A stretch of DNA of 64,000 nucleotides from NCBI GenBank assembly GCA_030706405.1, contig JAUZOO010000001.1, positions 1 to 64,000 of the forward strand, in the 5' to 3' direction. Below, one piece after another: positions 16,679 to 25,561 of the stretch (position 1 is its first letter; each line of letters starts with the position of its first letter). Source of the DNA: Bacteroidota bacterium. Its GTDB lineage: Bacteria > Bacteroidota > Bacteroidia > Bacteroidales > JAAUTT01. The notes under the pieces are model-generated. The model saw nothing but the letters and a program-made list of their open reading frames with translations, did no database searches and had not been told where the DNA came from. Both the position numbers and the translations under genes were made by a program.

Positions 16679-17602
16679 CTAATGTTCAAATGTCAACGTC
16701 ACTTCAACCGGATAATGATCGGAAGGAAGCCGGATCATATATTGATGCAGAGAGACTTCTTTTGGGAAATTAGCCGACTTGATTTCTTCCGTGCTTTTTT
16801 CATTTTCGGTTCGATACGAATCGGTTAAAACCCCGTAACGTGCCACATGAAAATTTTTGTTGACAAAAATGTGATCAATCCGACTGTCGGTTTTCAGACT
16901 TGGCGTGAAATTATTAAACGTGCCATTGAGAGCATAAAGAATATCGGCTATCTCGTACGAATCGCGCAATATTCCCGAGCCGGCAAGATATTTATACCCT
17001 TCGCTGGTTTGGTCTACATTAAAATCGCCGGTAAGGATTACGGGCTCGTTGAGACACATGGCCTTAATTTTCTGAATAACCAGTTTTGAGCTTTCTAATC
17101 TGGCTTTCACGCCAATATGATCCATGTGCAGATTAAAAAACCAGAAAGAGACATTGCCTTTTCCCTTCACTTTAAACTTGCCCCAGGTACAAATTCGCGG
17201 ACAGGCGGCGTCCCATCCCTTACCGGGTTTGTCGTTGGTTTCGGACAGCCAGAAGTGGCCGGACTGCAATAATTGCAACTTATCTGTTTTAAAAAAAACA
17301 GGAGAGTACTCTCCCGCTTTCTGGCCATCATCGCGCCCTACTCCGATATAACCGTATCCCGGTAACTGGGCCAGCATATCGTTTAACTGTCCATATAGAA
17401 CTTCCTGAGTACCGAAAATATCAAAATCGTGAAAGCGAATCAGCTGGGTAATCACAGGACAACGCTGTTTCCAGCCGTTACCATTGGTTACATCGTCCTG
17501 ATTTTCGTTTCGAATGTTATAGGTGGCAACTGTTAAGTTCTGACTAAACAATTCGGAGAAAAAACAAAAAATAGTTAGTACCAGAAGTATGCTCTTTTTC
17601 AT
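16679..17602 (-). CDS. Secreted endonuclease/exonuclease/phosphatase family protein
   Basis: 307 residues from the ATG at 17602, which begins a clean signal peptide (KKSILLVLTIFCFFSELFSQ); a longer frame exists up to 17695 without family resemblance. EEP-fold metal-site motifs are present: TVATYNIRNEN, FGTQEVL, FFNLHMDHIG, LTGDFNVDQ, DSRIDHIFV and SDHYPVEVTL. The Bacteroidota members of this group are exported and are thought to act on phosphate esters or lipids rather than DNA; the substrate is not known. Single-gene unit. Confidence 0.9.
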   Translation of the reverse strand: MKKSILLVLTIFCFFSELFSQNLTVATYNIRNENQDDVTNGNGWKQRCPVITQLIRFHDFDIFGTQEVLYGQLNDMLAQLPGYGYIGVGRDDGQKAGEYSPVFFKTDKLQLLQSGHFWLSETNDKPGKGWDAACPRICTWGKFKVKGKGNVSFWFFNLHMDHIGVKARLESSKLVIQKIKAMCLNEPVILTGDFNVDQTSEGYKYLAGSGILRDSYEIADILYALNGTFNNFTPSLKTDSRIDHIFVNKNFHVARYGVLTDSYRTENEKSTEEIKSANFPKEVSLHQYMIRLPSDHYPVEVTLTFEH

Positions 17603-17940
17603 TTGTCCAAAATTATTTTTCAAAGGTCGGATGCAGCTCGCATATAGGTTTTGTTCATGCGTCATTGCATTTTTCTGTAAACATGCTCGGTTCATATATA
17701 AATTATAGTTGTTTGCTCGATTATTTAATTATCAAAAGCTTGATTTACAACACTTCTATATTAATTTAATTTTTAACCAAACCTTTAATAAAATATCTAA
17801 ATATACGGAGTTATGGCTAAAATAGCTCTGGGGAGATTACCTTAAATCAAATCATTTTTCTGTTACGTTTTTTATTATCTGAAAGTACTTATTTCCAAAT
17901 AGCTTCATAACTTTATATCTACTGACAATTATTTGATAAC
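17603..17940. other. Intergenic region before the sensory hydrogenase gene
   Basis: 338 AT-rich bases between divergent genes; no reading frame of note. It contains a 14-bp palindrome ATCAA-AAGC-TTGAT at 17731-17744, about 200 bases before the hydrogenase-like gene. A regulator site is possible, but I find no clear TAnnTTTG box close to the start codon. Confidence 0.4.
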
Positions 17941-19797
17941 ATGCCCCTGATCGATATCAATAGCGAAAAGTGCCGTAAATGTTATGCCTGCGTAAGGGTT
18001 TGCCCGGTGCAGGCTATTAAAGTGGATGTTGAAAGCGCCATCCCATCCATCGTAGATTCGCGTTGTATAGGTTGCGGAAGTTGTGTTACGATCTGTCATC
18101 CCGGAGCCGTAGTATTTGAAGATGCCCGAGAGGAAACCAAAGCACTCCTGCAATCAGGACAAACAGTGGCTGCCGTTGTTGGCTCTGCTATTCCGGGTGA
18201 ATTCCCGGATATTACCGATTACCGTAAATTTGTAGAAATGATCCGAAGACTTGGTTTCACTTATGTTTGCGAAGCTTCTTTTGGTGTTGATTTGGTAGCT
18301 CATAAATACGCCCAATTGTTTGCCAATAACAAGGGGAAGTATTATATCACCGCCAATTGCCCATCGGTGTGTTTTTACATCGAAAAATATCATCCGGAGC
18401 TTATCGAAAATCTCGCGCCTATTGTTCCTCCCATGATTGCTGCAGCCAAAGTAGTGCATAAACGTTACGGCGACGATACTCGTATTGTTTACATTGGCGC
18501 CTGTATCTCTAAAAAGAAGTCGGCCAAGCGTTACCAGAGAACCGATGGTCAGGTGGATGCTGTGCTTACGTTTCGCGAACTTCGACAGTTGTTTACCGAG
18601 TTTGACATTAAAGAAAGCAAACTCGAATTTTCGGAATTCGACCCGCCTTTTGGTAACAAAGGTTCGTTATATCCCATTAGTAACGGAGTGCTGCAGGCTG
18701 CCAACATCAGCGAGGATTTGCTGAAAGGCTCGGTAATCACCGTTGAGGGCCGCAAGAACATGATTGATGCCGTACACGAACTCGAAAAACATCCGCAGAT
18801 GATCAACCGGCATTTTAATCTTTTTTACGACGAAGGTTGCCTGATGGGACCCGGTACCAGTCGTGGCGGACAGCGGTTTTTACGTCATACACTGGTGGTC
18901 AATTATTCCAATAAACGCATTCAAAACCTCAACAAACGCGAATGGGCCAAGAACCTGAAATATTTTCTCAATCTCGACCTCAGCGCCTCGTTCGTGAACG
19001 ACGACCAACGTCTGCCCATGCCTCCGTTTTCGAAAGTAAAGGAAGTGCTTCAAATCCTGGGTAAAGATTCTCCTGCCGACTCATTAGGCTGTGGAGCTTG
19101 TGGTTTTACGTCGTGTCACGATTTTGCCATTGCCGTTGCCAAAGGTCTTGTGAAACCCGAAATGTGCATCACTTTCTCCCTTTACAAACGCCTCGAACAT
19201 GCCGACAAGCTGAATGATATAAGCCATAATTTGGAGAAAATAAACGAAGAACTTACAGTAACTAAAAGGGAAAGTGCTCAATATCAACAATTGGCAGATA
19301 AAGCTCAGCAGGCTGTTGATACAATTTTGCAAAAACTGCCGGTGAGTTTTTTACTGGTTGATGAAAACCTGCATATCATCCAGGCAAACCAACCTCTGGT
19401 GCAAATGCTTGGGTCGGAAGCCGTCGAAATCAACGAGGTTATTCCCGGTCTTGCCGGCGCTGATTTAAAGACACTGCTTCCTCAGCCGGTTTATAACCTG
19501 TTTTCGTTTGTGATAGCCAACGGCGAGGATATTTTTAACCGCGACATTCACCTGCTGGACGATGCAATGCATAACATTTCCATCTTTACCATCCGGAAAA
19601 ATAAAGTGGCCGGAGCTGTAATCCGTGACATGCAATCACCCGAAATCCGGAAAGAAGAAGTAATTAAACGCATCACCGAAGTGATTGACAAAAACCTTGA
19701 AATGGTACAGAAGATAGGCTTTTTGCTAGGCGAAGGCGCTGCCGAAACCGAACAAATGCTCAATAGCATCATTGAATTTTATAAGACGGTTAAATAA
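17941..19797 (+). CDS. Sensory-type [FeFe] hydrogenase-like protein with PAS domain
   Basis: 618 residues. Two [4Fe-4S] sites (C11/14/17/21 and C42/45/48/52) precede a [FeFe] hydrogenase large-subunit domain (about 60-360). A further four-cysteine FeS motif (C384/387/392/409), a coiled coil (415-460) and a PAS domain (about 465-560) follow. H-cluster motifs are altered: L1 is TANCP (the proton-relay cysteine is Asn139), L2 is GACISKK (C188), L3 is YDEGC, where C300 is kept but the first cysteine of C-x3-C is Tyr296. The layout matches putative hydrogen-sensing (group C type) enzymes that accompany a phosphatase and the HydABC hydrogenase. It may bind a modified cluster or none; catalysis is doubtful. 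The SpoIIE phosphatase follows in the same direction. Confidence 0.85.
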   Translation: MPLIDINSEKCRKCYACVRVCPVQAIKVDVESAIPSIVDSRCIGCGSCVTICHPGAVVFEDAREETKALLQSGQTVAAVVGSAIPGEFPDITDYRKFVEMIRRLGFTYVCEASFGVDLVAHKYAQLFANNKGKYYITANCPSVCFYIEKYHPELIENLAPIVPPMIAAAKVVHKRYGDDTRIVYIGACISKKKSAKRYQRTDGQVDAVLTFRELRQLFTEFDIKESKLEFSEFDPPFGNKGSLYPISNGVLQAANISEDLLKGSVITVEGRKNMIDAVHELEKHPQMINRHFNLFYDEGCLMGPGTSRGGQRFLRHTLVVNYSNKRIQNLNKREWAKNLKYFLNLDLSASFVNDDQRLPMPPFSKVKEVLQILGKDSPADSLGCGACGFTSCHDFAIAVAKGLVKPEMCITFSLYKRLEHADKLNDISHNLEKINEELTVTKRESAQYQQLADKAQQAVDTILQKLPVSFLLVDENLHIIQANQPLVQMLGSEAVEINEVIPGLAGADLKTLLPQPVYNLFSFVIANGEDIFNRDIHLLDDAMHNISIFTIRKNKVAGAVIRDMQSPEIRKEEVIKRITEVIDKNLEMVQKIGFLLGEGAAETEQMLNSIIEFYKTVK

Positions 19798-19798
19798 C

Positions 19799-19880
19799 AA
19801 TTAAGTAATTCAGAAATTAAGTGATTAAGTTTTCTGACTCTTAATTTCCTAATTGCTTAATCTCCTAATTACTTAATCAC
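19799..19880. repeat. ATTAAG-rich inverted repeat
   Basis: Four to six variants of GATTAAGTAATT in both orientations (for example AATTAAGTAATT at 19799 and AATTACTTAATC at 19867) form an imperfect hairpin that fills the whole gap between the hydrogenase-like gene and the phosphatase gene. A related piece (AAGTGATTAGATGATTAAG) occurs at 52668. Probably a dispersed intergenic repeat; it could also modulate the mRNA between the two genes. Confidence 0.65.
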
Positions 19881-21062
19881 GTGAGCTCCTCTTTCTACAT
19901 CGAAGTCCATTGCCAACGGCGAAATTTTGAAGGTCAGCGCATTTGCGGCGATGTTTTTCTCTCAAAACGCATTCCCGAAGAAAACCGCGTCATCGCTGTA
20001 CTCTCCGACGGCATGGGACACGGTGTTAAAGCCAATGTGCTGGCAACACTCACGTCAACGCTTGCCCTTAACTTCACCAAGGAGCACAAAGATGCCAATA
20101 CCATTGCCGAAACGGTGATGAAAGCCTTGCCCGATTGCAGCGTCCGCAAAATGAGCTATGCCACGTTTACCATTATCGACATTGAATTTGACGGTACTAC
20201 ACAAATCATCGAATATGGCAACCCGCAAACAGCCGTTTTCAGAGGGGCAAAACCGTTTGACCCCGAATGGCAGTGCGTTTTGCTGACAGGCGAGAATGCC
20301 GGCAAGGAAATCAAAACCTGTAGTTTTAAACTCCAAAAGGAAGATCGCATCGTCTTTTTCAGTGATGGCATAACGCAGTCGGGCACCGGCTCCATCAAAT
20401 ATCCGAATGGCTGGGGGCTCGAAAATGTTACCTCTTATTCAGCAAAACTCATTGCCAACAACCCCTCCATCTCGGCCAAAAACATGGCCTCCAAACTTGT
20501 AAATATTGCTTATCAGAACGACGGCTTTAAATCGAAGGACGACACTTCCTGCGCAGCCATTTATCTGCGCGAACCCCGACGGTTATTGCTATGCAGCGGT
20601 CCTCCAGTAGAATCTGACAGTGATGCTGAAATGACTGATATTCTTTTGAATTTTAAAGGCCGAAAAGTCATCTGCGGAGCTACCACCAGCGAAATCATCT
20701 CGAACCATTCGGGCATTGCCATCATCGACGGTCAGGAATTTGACGACCCGGAACTACCGCCGATCTCGTTCATGAAAGGTATCGACCTGGTAACCGAAGG
20801 CATTTTAACCCTCAGCAAAGTGGCGCTGTTGTTACGTAATTATCAAAATTCTCCACCAGCCGGCAAAGGCCCCGCCGATCAGGTTGTTAAATTGTTACTC
20901 GAAAGCGATGAAATTCACTTACTCATTGGTATGCGCATCAATCAGGCGCACCATGTTCCCGGCCTTCCCCTCGAACTCGAAGTACGGCCAACCGTGGCCC
21001 GCCGAATCGCCGGTTTATTGGAAGATGAATTTATGAAGGAGGTTTTTGTGAGGTTTATGTGA
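19881..21062 (+). CDS. SpoIIE family protein phosphatase (hydrogenase-linked)
   Basis: 393 residues from a GTG start at 19881. The PP2C-type SpoIIE domain covers about 1-230: VLSDGMGHGVKAN, then FFSDGITQSG and KDDTSCAAIYL supply the metal-binding aspartates. The C-terminal 160 residues (LLLCSGPPVESDSDAEM onward) form a separate domain I cannot name. Such phosphatases act on serine/threonine phosphates of regulators. Position after the PAS-bearing hydrogenase-like protein suggests a sensor/effector pair that reports redox state or hydrogen; its protein target is not in the window. Confidence 0.88.
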   Translation: MSSSFYIEVHCQRRNFEGQRICGDVFLSKRIPEENRVIAVLSDGMGHGVKANVLATLTSTLALNFTKEHKDANTIAETVMKALPDCSVRKMSYATFTIIDIEFDGTTQIIEYGNPQTAVFRGAKPFDPEWQCVLLTGENAGKEIKTCSFKLQKEDRIVFFSDGITQSGTGSIKYPNGWGLENVTSYSAKLIANNPSISAKNMASKLVNIAYQNDGFKSKDDTSCAAIYLREPRRLLLCSGPPVESDSDAEMTDILLNFKGRKVICGATTSEIISNHSGIAIIDGQEFDDPELPPISFMKGIDLVTEGILTLSKVALLLRNYQNSPPAGKGPADQVVKLLLESDEIHLLIGMRINQAHHVPGLPLELEVRPTVARRIAGLLEDEFMKEVFVRFM

Positions 21063-21094
21063 ACGGTCAACCGCTGAAGTCATCTTCCGGTAGA

Positions 21095-21405
21095 ATAAAA
21101 TTGTCATATCGAATGCCCTCTTGGGCAAACTGGACGCCCTCTTGGACATAAAAAGTGTCCACGTCAACATCCCGGCAGACCTTTTTGTCAGTTGACTCGA
21201 CCTTTTGGACACTCGTTAAGATAAAAAGGTCACTTCGAGTGACAAAAAAGCCTTCTTTTGTGACTTTTTTGGCTGAGCTGATGTTGGCTTTGTCATTCGA
21301 AGTGGCAAAAAGGACGTTGAACATGTTCAAGAGGACGTTCGGTTTGACCTTTTGGATGTTGCATAAGTTGACGTTAGTCCTCAGAATGATAAAAAGGCTA
21401 CGAAC
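21095..21405. repeat. Degenerate 21-bp periodic repeat tract
   Basis: Fills the gap between the convergent phosphatase and hydA genes. Equivalent words recur exactly 21 bases apart: CCCTCTTGG at 21116 and 21137; GACCTTTT at 21178 and 21199; AAAAA-G at 21223 and 21244; GGACGTT at 21312 and 21333 with GGATGTT at 21354. Some units are inverted relative to others. Open frames of 84 and 87 codons on the two strands follow from the 21-base period and do not look like genes. Confidence 0.72.
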
Positions 21406-21425
21406 TTAGCTCTCTTGGGAGAATT

Positions 21426-23204
21426 TTAAGTCGGTTTTAAATTCTCCTTGGCTTTGTAATGTGTATGCAACAACTGGTGCGATTTTTCACCCAGCGGTTT
21501 GCCCAGAAATTCGGCATACAGCTGTTTAATATCGGGGTTTTCGTGCGATTTGCGGAGGGTTTTGCCTTCGTCCTCCTGGTAAATGGCGGCGATGCGTTTT
21601 TTACGTACTTCATTGGTGGTAAACCGAGGCTGTCCACCACCACCGATGCACCCGCCGGGACAGGTCATTACTTCAATAAAATGAAATTCTTCGCCTTTTT
21701 TAACAGCATCGATAATCCTTACCGCATTGGTAAGGCTGTGGGCAACGCCAACCTTAAGTTCGATCCCTTCCAGGAATTGCCATTCGGGAAGTGTGCCTTC
21801 AATTTTTAACGTGGCTTTCTTTAACCCGTCGAGGCCCATCAATGGTTCTATATGTAATTGATTGGTAGGTAACGGCCTGCCGGTTACGATTTCGTAAACC
21901 GTGCGGATGGCGGCTTCCATTACCCCACCAGTATTGGCAAAAATGTCGGCAGCACCCGATGAAATTCCCAAAGGCGAGTCCATCTTCGAATCGGGCAACG
22001 AACGAAAGTCGATACCTGCCTGTTTTATCATCCGTCCCAGTTCACGGGTCGTAAGCACATAATCGACATCGCGAATACCATTGTGGCTCATTTCGGGACG
22101 TTGAGCCTCGTATTTTTTGGCCGTGCAAGGCATCACGGAAACCACAACAATATCTTCCGGCCTTTTGCCAATCTTTTCGGCATAGTAGGTTTTGGCAATA
22201 GCGCCAAACATTTGTTGCGGGGATTTACAGGTAGAAAGGTTCTCAAGAAAGTCGGGATAATAGAACTCGACGAAATTAATCCATCCCGGCGAACAACTGG
22301 TAAACTGGGGCAAAGCCACGGGTTGTTTGTCAACCAAGGCTTTTTTGAGGCGGTGGAGCAATTCCGTTCCTTCTTCGACGATGGTGAGGTCGGCACCGAA
22401 ATTAGTATCAAACACTTTATCAAAGCCCAATCGACGGAGTGCCGAAACCATCTTACCGGTAACCAAAGTGCCGGGTTCGTAGCCGAAGCATTCGCCAAGT
22501 GCAGCACGGATGGCAGGGGCAGTCTGTACAATAACATGCTTGGAAGGATTGTCGATCGCCTGCCATACCCCGGCAATATGGTCTTTTTCGATGATAGCCC
22601 CAACCGGACAGATGGCGGCACATTGCCCGCACTGAACGCAGGCTACGGCTGCCAGGTTTTCGGCAAACGACGGGCCAATGGACGAATAAAACCCCCGTCC
22701 TTGCGGGAACAAAGCGCCCACGCCCTGCACTTCGTTACAAATGGTAACGCACCGACGGCATTTGATGCATTTCCCCGAATCACGGATAAGGGCAGGAGTT
22801 GAATCGTCAATATTCTGAGGAGCCGGTTCTCCTTCAAATTCTAAAACATTGATGCCCATTTCGGAGGCCAATTGCCGGAGTTCGCAATCGTCGTTCCGGA
22901 GACAGGTCTTGCAATCGCCATTATGTTCAGAAAGCAGCATTTCCACTACAAACCGTCGCGAATCGCGCACAGTCTTAGAATTGGTAAAGATTTCCATTCC
23001 CTCCAAAACGGTTGTTGAACAGGCTGCCACCAGATTTTTAGCACCTTTTACCTCTACAAGGCAAACCCGGCAGGCCCCTTTGGCTTCGAAGTTTTCAATA
23101 AAACATAGGGTCGGGATTTTAATCCCAACGCCCCGGCCAGCATCGAGGATACTGGTATTTGCAGGTACTTCAACAGGCTGGTTGTCGATATACAGTTTAA
23201 TCAT
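21426..23204 (-). CDS. hydA: [FeFe] hydrogenase catalytic subunit HydA
   Basis: 592 residues. Order: [2Fe-2S] domain (C34, C45, C48, C62), His-Cys3 cluster (H94, C98, C101, C107), two [4Fe-4S] clusters (C146-C156, C189-C199), the H-cluster domain, and the small-subunit tail. H-cluster motifs: TSCSPGW (302-308; serine where the textbook motif has a second cysteine), MPCTAKK (C360) and EVMTCPGGCIGGGGQP (C515, C519). It makes or oxidises H2 in the cytoplasm with electrons from NADH via HydBC. No extra C-terminal [2Fe-2S] domain is present. Its start is two bases from the hydB stop. Confidence 0.93.
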   Translation of the reverse strand: MIKLYIDNQPVEVPANTSILDAGRGVGIKIPTLCFIENFEAKGACRVCLVEVKGAKNLVAACSTTVLEGMEIFTNSKTVRDSRRFVVEMLLSEHNGDCKTCLRNDDCELRQLASEMGINVLEFEGEPAPQNIDDSTPALIRDSGKCIKCRRCVTICNEVQGVGALFPQGRGFYSSIGPSFAENLAAVACVQCGQCAAICPVGAIIEKDHIAGVWQAIDNPSKHVIVQTAPAIRAALGECFGYEPGTLVTGKMVSALRRLGFDKVFDTNFGADLTIVEEGTELLHRLKKALVDKQPVALPQFTSCSPGWINFVEFYYPDFLENLSTCKSPQQMFGAIAKTYYAEKIGKRPEDIVVVSVMPCTAKKYEAQRPEMSHNGIRDVDYVLTTRELGRMIKQAGIDFRSLPDSKMDSPLGISSGAADIFANTGGVMEAAIRTVYEIVTGRPLPTNQLHIEPLMGLDGLKKATLKIEGTLPEWQFLEGIELKVGVAHSLTNAVRIIDAVKKGEEFHFIEVMTCPGGCIGGGGQPRFTTNEVRKKRIAAIYQEDEGKTLRKSHENPDIKQLYAEFLGKPLGEKSHQLLHTHYKAKENLKPT

Positions 23205-23205
23205 G

Positions 23206-24957
23206 TCAATCTTTTGTTGATGCTGAATGCTGAATTTCTAAATCGTTGAATTTCTTTTCCCTAAAACAAACTCCCGCTTCACAATGCCTTGTTATATGAG
23301 CTTCAAATTCATTCCTGAAATAACGAATTGCCGACAGCACAAAATTGGGGGCCGATTGTCCCAAGCCGCAGAGAGAAGTCCGCTTAATTTCTTCTCCCAG
23401 ATGAATAAGCTTTTCAATGTCTCCGGGTTTACCTTCCCCGTCGCAGATGCGCAGCAGGATTTCAAGGATGCGCTTGGTGCCAACGCGGCATGGAGTGCAT
23501 TTTCCGCACGATTCCTCGGTTACAAATTCGAAAAAGAACCGGGCTACATCCACCATGCAGGAAGTTTCGTCAATGATGATAAGGCCTCCGGAGCCCATAA
23601 TAGCGCCCAGTTCATTAAGTGATTCATAATCCAGCGGAACATCGAGGTGTTCCTTGGGAATGCAACCGCCAGATGAGCCTCCGATGAGTGCGGCTTTAAA
23701 AGGACGGTCGTTTACCGTTCCTCCTCCGATATTGTAAATAAGTTCACGAAGGGTGGTGCCAATGGGAACCTCCACAAGTCCCGAATGGCGAACGGAGCCG
23801 GCTAGGGCAAATACTTTGGTACCCTTGCTTTTTTGGGTTCCGTACGAGGCAAACCTGTCGCCACCGTTTAACAGGATTACAGGCACATTCACAAATGTTT
23901 CGACATTGTTGATGACCGTTGGTTTTCCCCACAATCCCCGCTGTACAGGGAATGGAGGCCGTGGCCGTGGTTCGCCGCGTTTCCCTTCGATGGACGCAAT
24001 AAGCGCCGTTTCCTCACCGCATACAAAAGCGCCTGAGCCCATACGGATTTCAAGGTTAAACGAAAAGCCGGAACCTAAAATGTTATCGCCTAGCAAACCA
24101 TATTCCTTTGTCTGGTTGATGGCGTTTTGAAGTCGTTCTACAGCCAGCAGGTATTCGGCACGCACATACACAAACCCTTCGTTAGCACCGATAGCAAAAG
24201 CACCGATAGCCATGCCTTCGATGATGCTGTGCGGGTCGCCTTCGAGCTCGCTACGGTTCATGTAAGCACCTGGGTCGCCCTCGTCGGCATTGCAAATAAT
24301 GTATTTTTGGGAAGAAGAGCTTTTTGAGGCTAACGACCATTTCAATGAGGTTGGGAATCCAGCACCTCCGCGTCCGCGAAGCCCCGACTTTTCAATTTCC
24401 CGGATTACGGTTTCGGGAGTCATTCCACAAAGGACTTTCGATAATGCTGCATAACCGTTATGACTGATATAATCGTTGATACTTAGCGGATCAACAGTTC
24501 CGCAGTTATGGAGTACTATTTTGGTTTGACGCTTAAAAAATTCGATATCAGCAATGGAAGAGGCTGACTTCCCATCTGTATTATCCCGAAAAATAAGACG
24601 TTCTACAATCTGCCTATTCTGGATATGTTGTTCAATAATTTCAGAAATATCGCCGGGCGATACATTTTGATAAAGCGTCTTGTCGCTGTCGATAATTACT
24701 ACCGGCCCATGCGAACAAGGCCCCGGGCAACCGATACCCTTTACCTCCACCGAATTATGAAGATGGGCATGATGAAGCTGCTTATGAAATTCGTCTTTTA
24801 ATTTTCTTGCTCCCGAAGCCAGGCAACCTCCACCCATACATATCAATATTCTTTCTTTCCGGGCCAAACCAGCCTGTTCTTCTTCGTTCAATAACCGGCT
24901 CCGTAATTGGATGAGTTCGGATACGCTTTGTAGCTTCGATACAGTAAATGTATTCAT
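23206..24957 (-). CDS. hydB: NADH-binding hydrogenase subunit HydB (NuoF-like)
   Basis: 583 residues. An N-terminal thioredoxin-like [2Fe-2S] domain (CMGGGC, later CPGPC) precedes the NuoF module: GLRGRGGAGFPTSLKW for FMN, ICNADEGDPGAYMNR and GEETALIASIEGKRG for NADH, and the [4Fe-4S] site ESCGKCTPCRVG. It feeds NADH electrons to HydA. It ends soon after the segment HITRHCEAGVC, i.e. without the C-terminal two-cluster ferredoxin domain common in HydB proteins. Order hydC-hydB-hydA on the minus strand with gaps of 20 and 1 bases. Confidence 0.92.
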   Translation of the reverse strand: MNTFTVSKLQSVSELIQLRSRLLNEEEQAGLARKERILICMGGGCLASGARKLKDEFHKQLHHAHLHNSVEVKGIGCPGPCSHGPVVIIDSDKTLYQNVSPGDISEIIEQHIQNRQIVERLIFRDNTDGKSASSIADIEFFKRQTKIVLHNCGTVDPLSINDYISHNGYAALSKVLCGMTPETVIREIEKSGLRGRGGAGFPTSLKWSLASKSSSSQKYIICNADEGDPGAYMNRSELEGDPHSIIEGMAIGAFAIGANEGFVYVRAEYLLAVERLQNAINQTKEYGLLGDNILGSGFSFNLEIRMGSGAFVCGEETALIASIEGKRGEPRPRPPFPVQRGLWGKPTVINNVETFVNVPVILLNGGDRFASYGTQKSKGTKVFALAGSVRHSGLVEVPIGTTLRELIYNIGGGTVNDRPFKAALIGGSSGGCIPKEHLDVPLDYESLNELGAIMGSGGLIIIDETSCMVDVARFFFEFVTEESCGKCTPCRVGTKRILEILLRICDGEGKPGDIEKLIHLGEEIKRTSLCGLGQSAPNFVLSAIRYFRNEFEAHITRHCEAGVCFREKKFNDLEIQHSASTKD

Positions 24958-24977
24958 TGGTAAGCTCCTTGGACGTT

Positions 24978-25481
24978 TTATTTCTTATACTTCCGAAGAA
25001 TTCTTTTTATTTGGGAAGGTTTTACCTGTTGAATCATCTCGCCGTTAACCATGATAACCGGAGCCATTCCGCAGGCTCCGAAACAGCGGCCAACTGCGAG
25101 CGAAAATTGCCCGTCGGGAGTGGTCTCCCCTACATCTATTTTTAGCTCTTTTTTTACAGCAGCAAAAACTTCGTTGCCTCCCAAAACGTGACAAGCCGTA
25201 CCCTGACAGACGCGAACCACATTTTTCCCTTTGGCCTGGATCGAGAAATAGGCATAAAAGCCAACAATGCCGGCAACTTCGCTGTACGGAATATGTAGCT
25301 CGTGACTAATTTTTCTTAAAGCAGGTTCGGGCAGATAACCGTATTTCTTCTGGGTAATTTGTAAAAGCGGAATAACAATTCCGGGTTTTTCCCGGCATTC
25401 GGCAATCAGATGATCAACATACGTCAGGATTTCTTCGTCTGTGGCGAGTGCCTGCTGATTTTTATTGTCTTCGGCGGCCAT
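24978..25481 (-). CDS. hydC: [2Fe-2S] hydrogenase subunit HydC (NuoE-like)
   Basis: 167 residues from the ATG at 25481 (MAAEDNK); a longer open frame to 25553 adds a hydrophobic stretch foreign to the family. A thioredoxin-fold protein with the four cluster cysteines as CQGTACH and CFGACG, and the family helix PLLQITQKKYGYLPEPAL. It pairs with HydB in NADH electron transfer. First gene of the hyd operon; a long leader upstream carries two palindromes. Confidence 0.92.
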   Translation of the reverse strand: MAAEDNKNQQALATDEEILTYVDHLIAECREKPGIVIPLLQITQKKYGYLPEPALRKISHELHIPYSEVAGIVGFYAYFSIQAKGKNVVRVCQGTACHVLGGNEVFAAVKKELKIDVGETTPDGQFSLAVGRCFGACGMAPVIMVNGEMIQQVKPSQIKRILRKYKK

Positions 25482-25561
25482 ATCAGAAAGGTTTAAAAGG
25501 TACACTAAGTTAGTAAATAAAAGGGACTTATTCAATAACAGAATGGCCGGCATTAAAGCAA

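Noticed and set aside
17731-17744. FNR-type operator upstream of the sensory hydrogenase gene
   Set aside because: The half-sites are in the reverse order (ATCAA-N4-TTGAT instead of TTGAT-N4-ATCAA) and lie about 200 bases from the start codon; kept only as a palindrome.
21067-21409. Small genes of 84-87 codons on both strands between the phosphatase and hydA genes
   Set aside because: Both frames stay open because the tract has a 21-base period; no start signal and no protein-like composition.
22083-22802. 239-codon plus-strand frame opposite hydA
   Set aside because: It is antisense to conserved hydrogenase codons and its peptide has no recognisable features.
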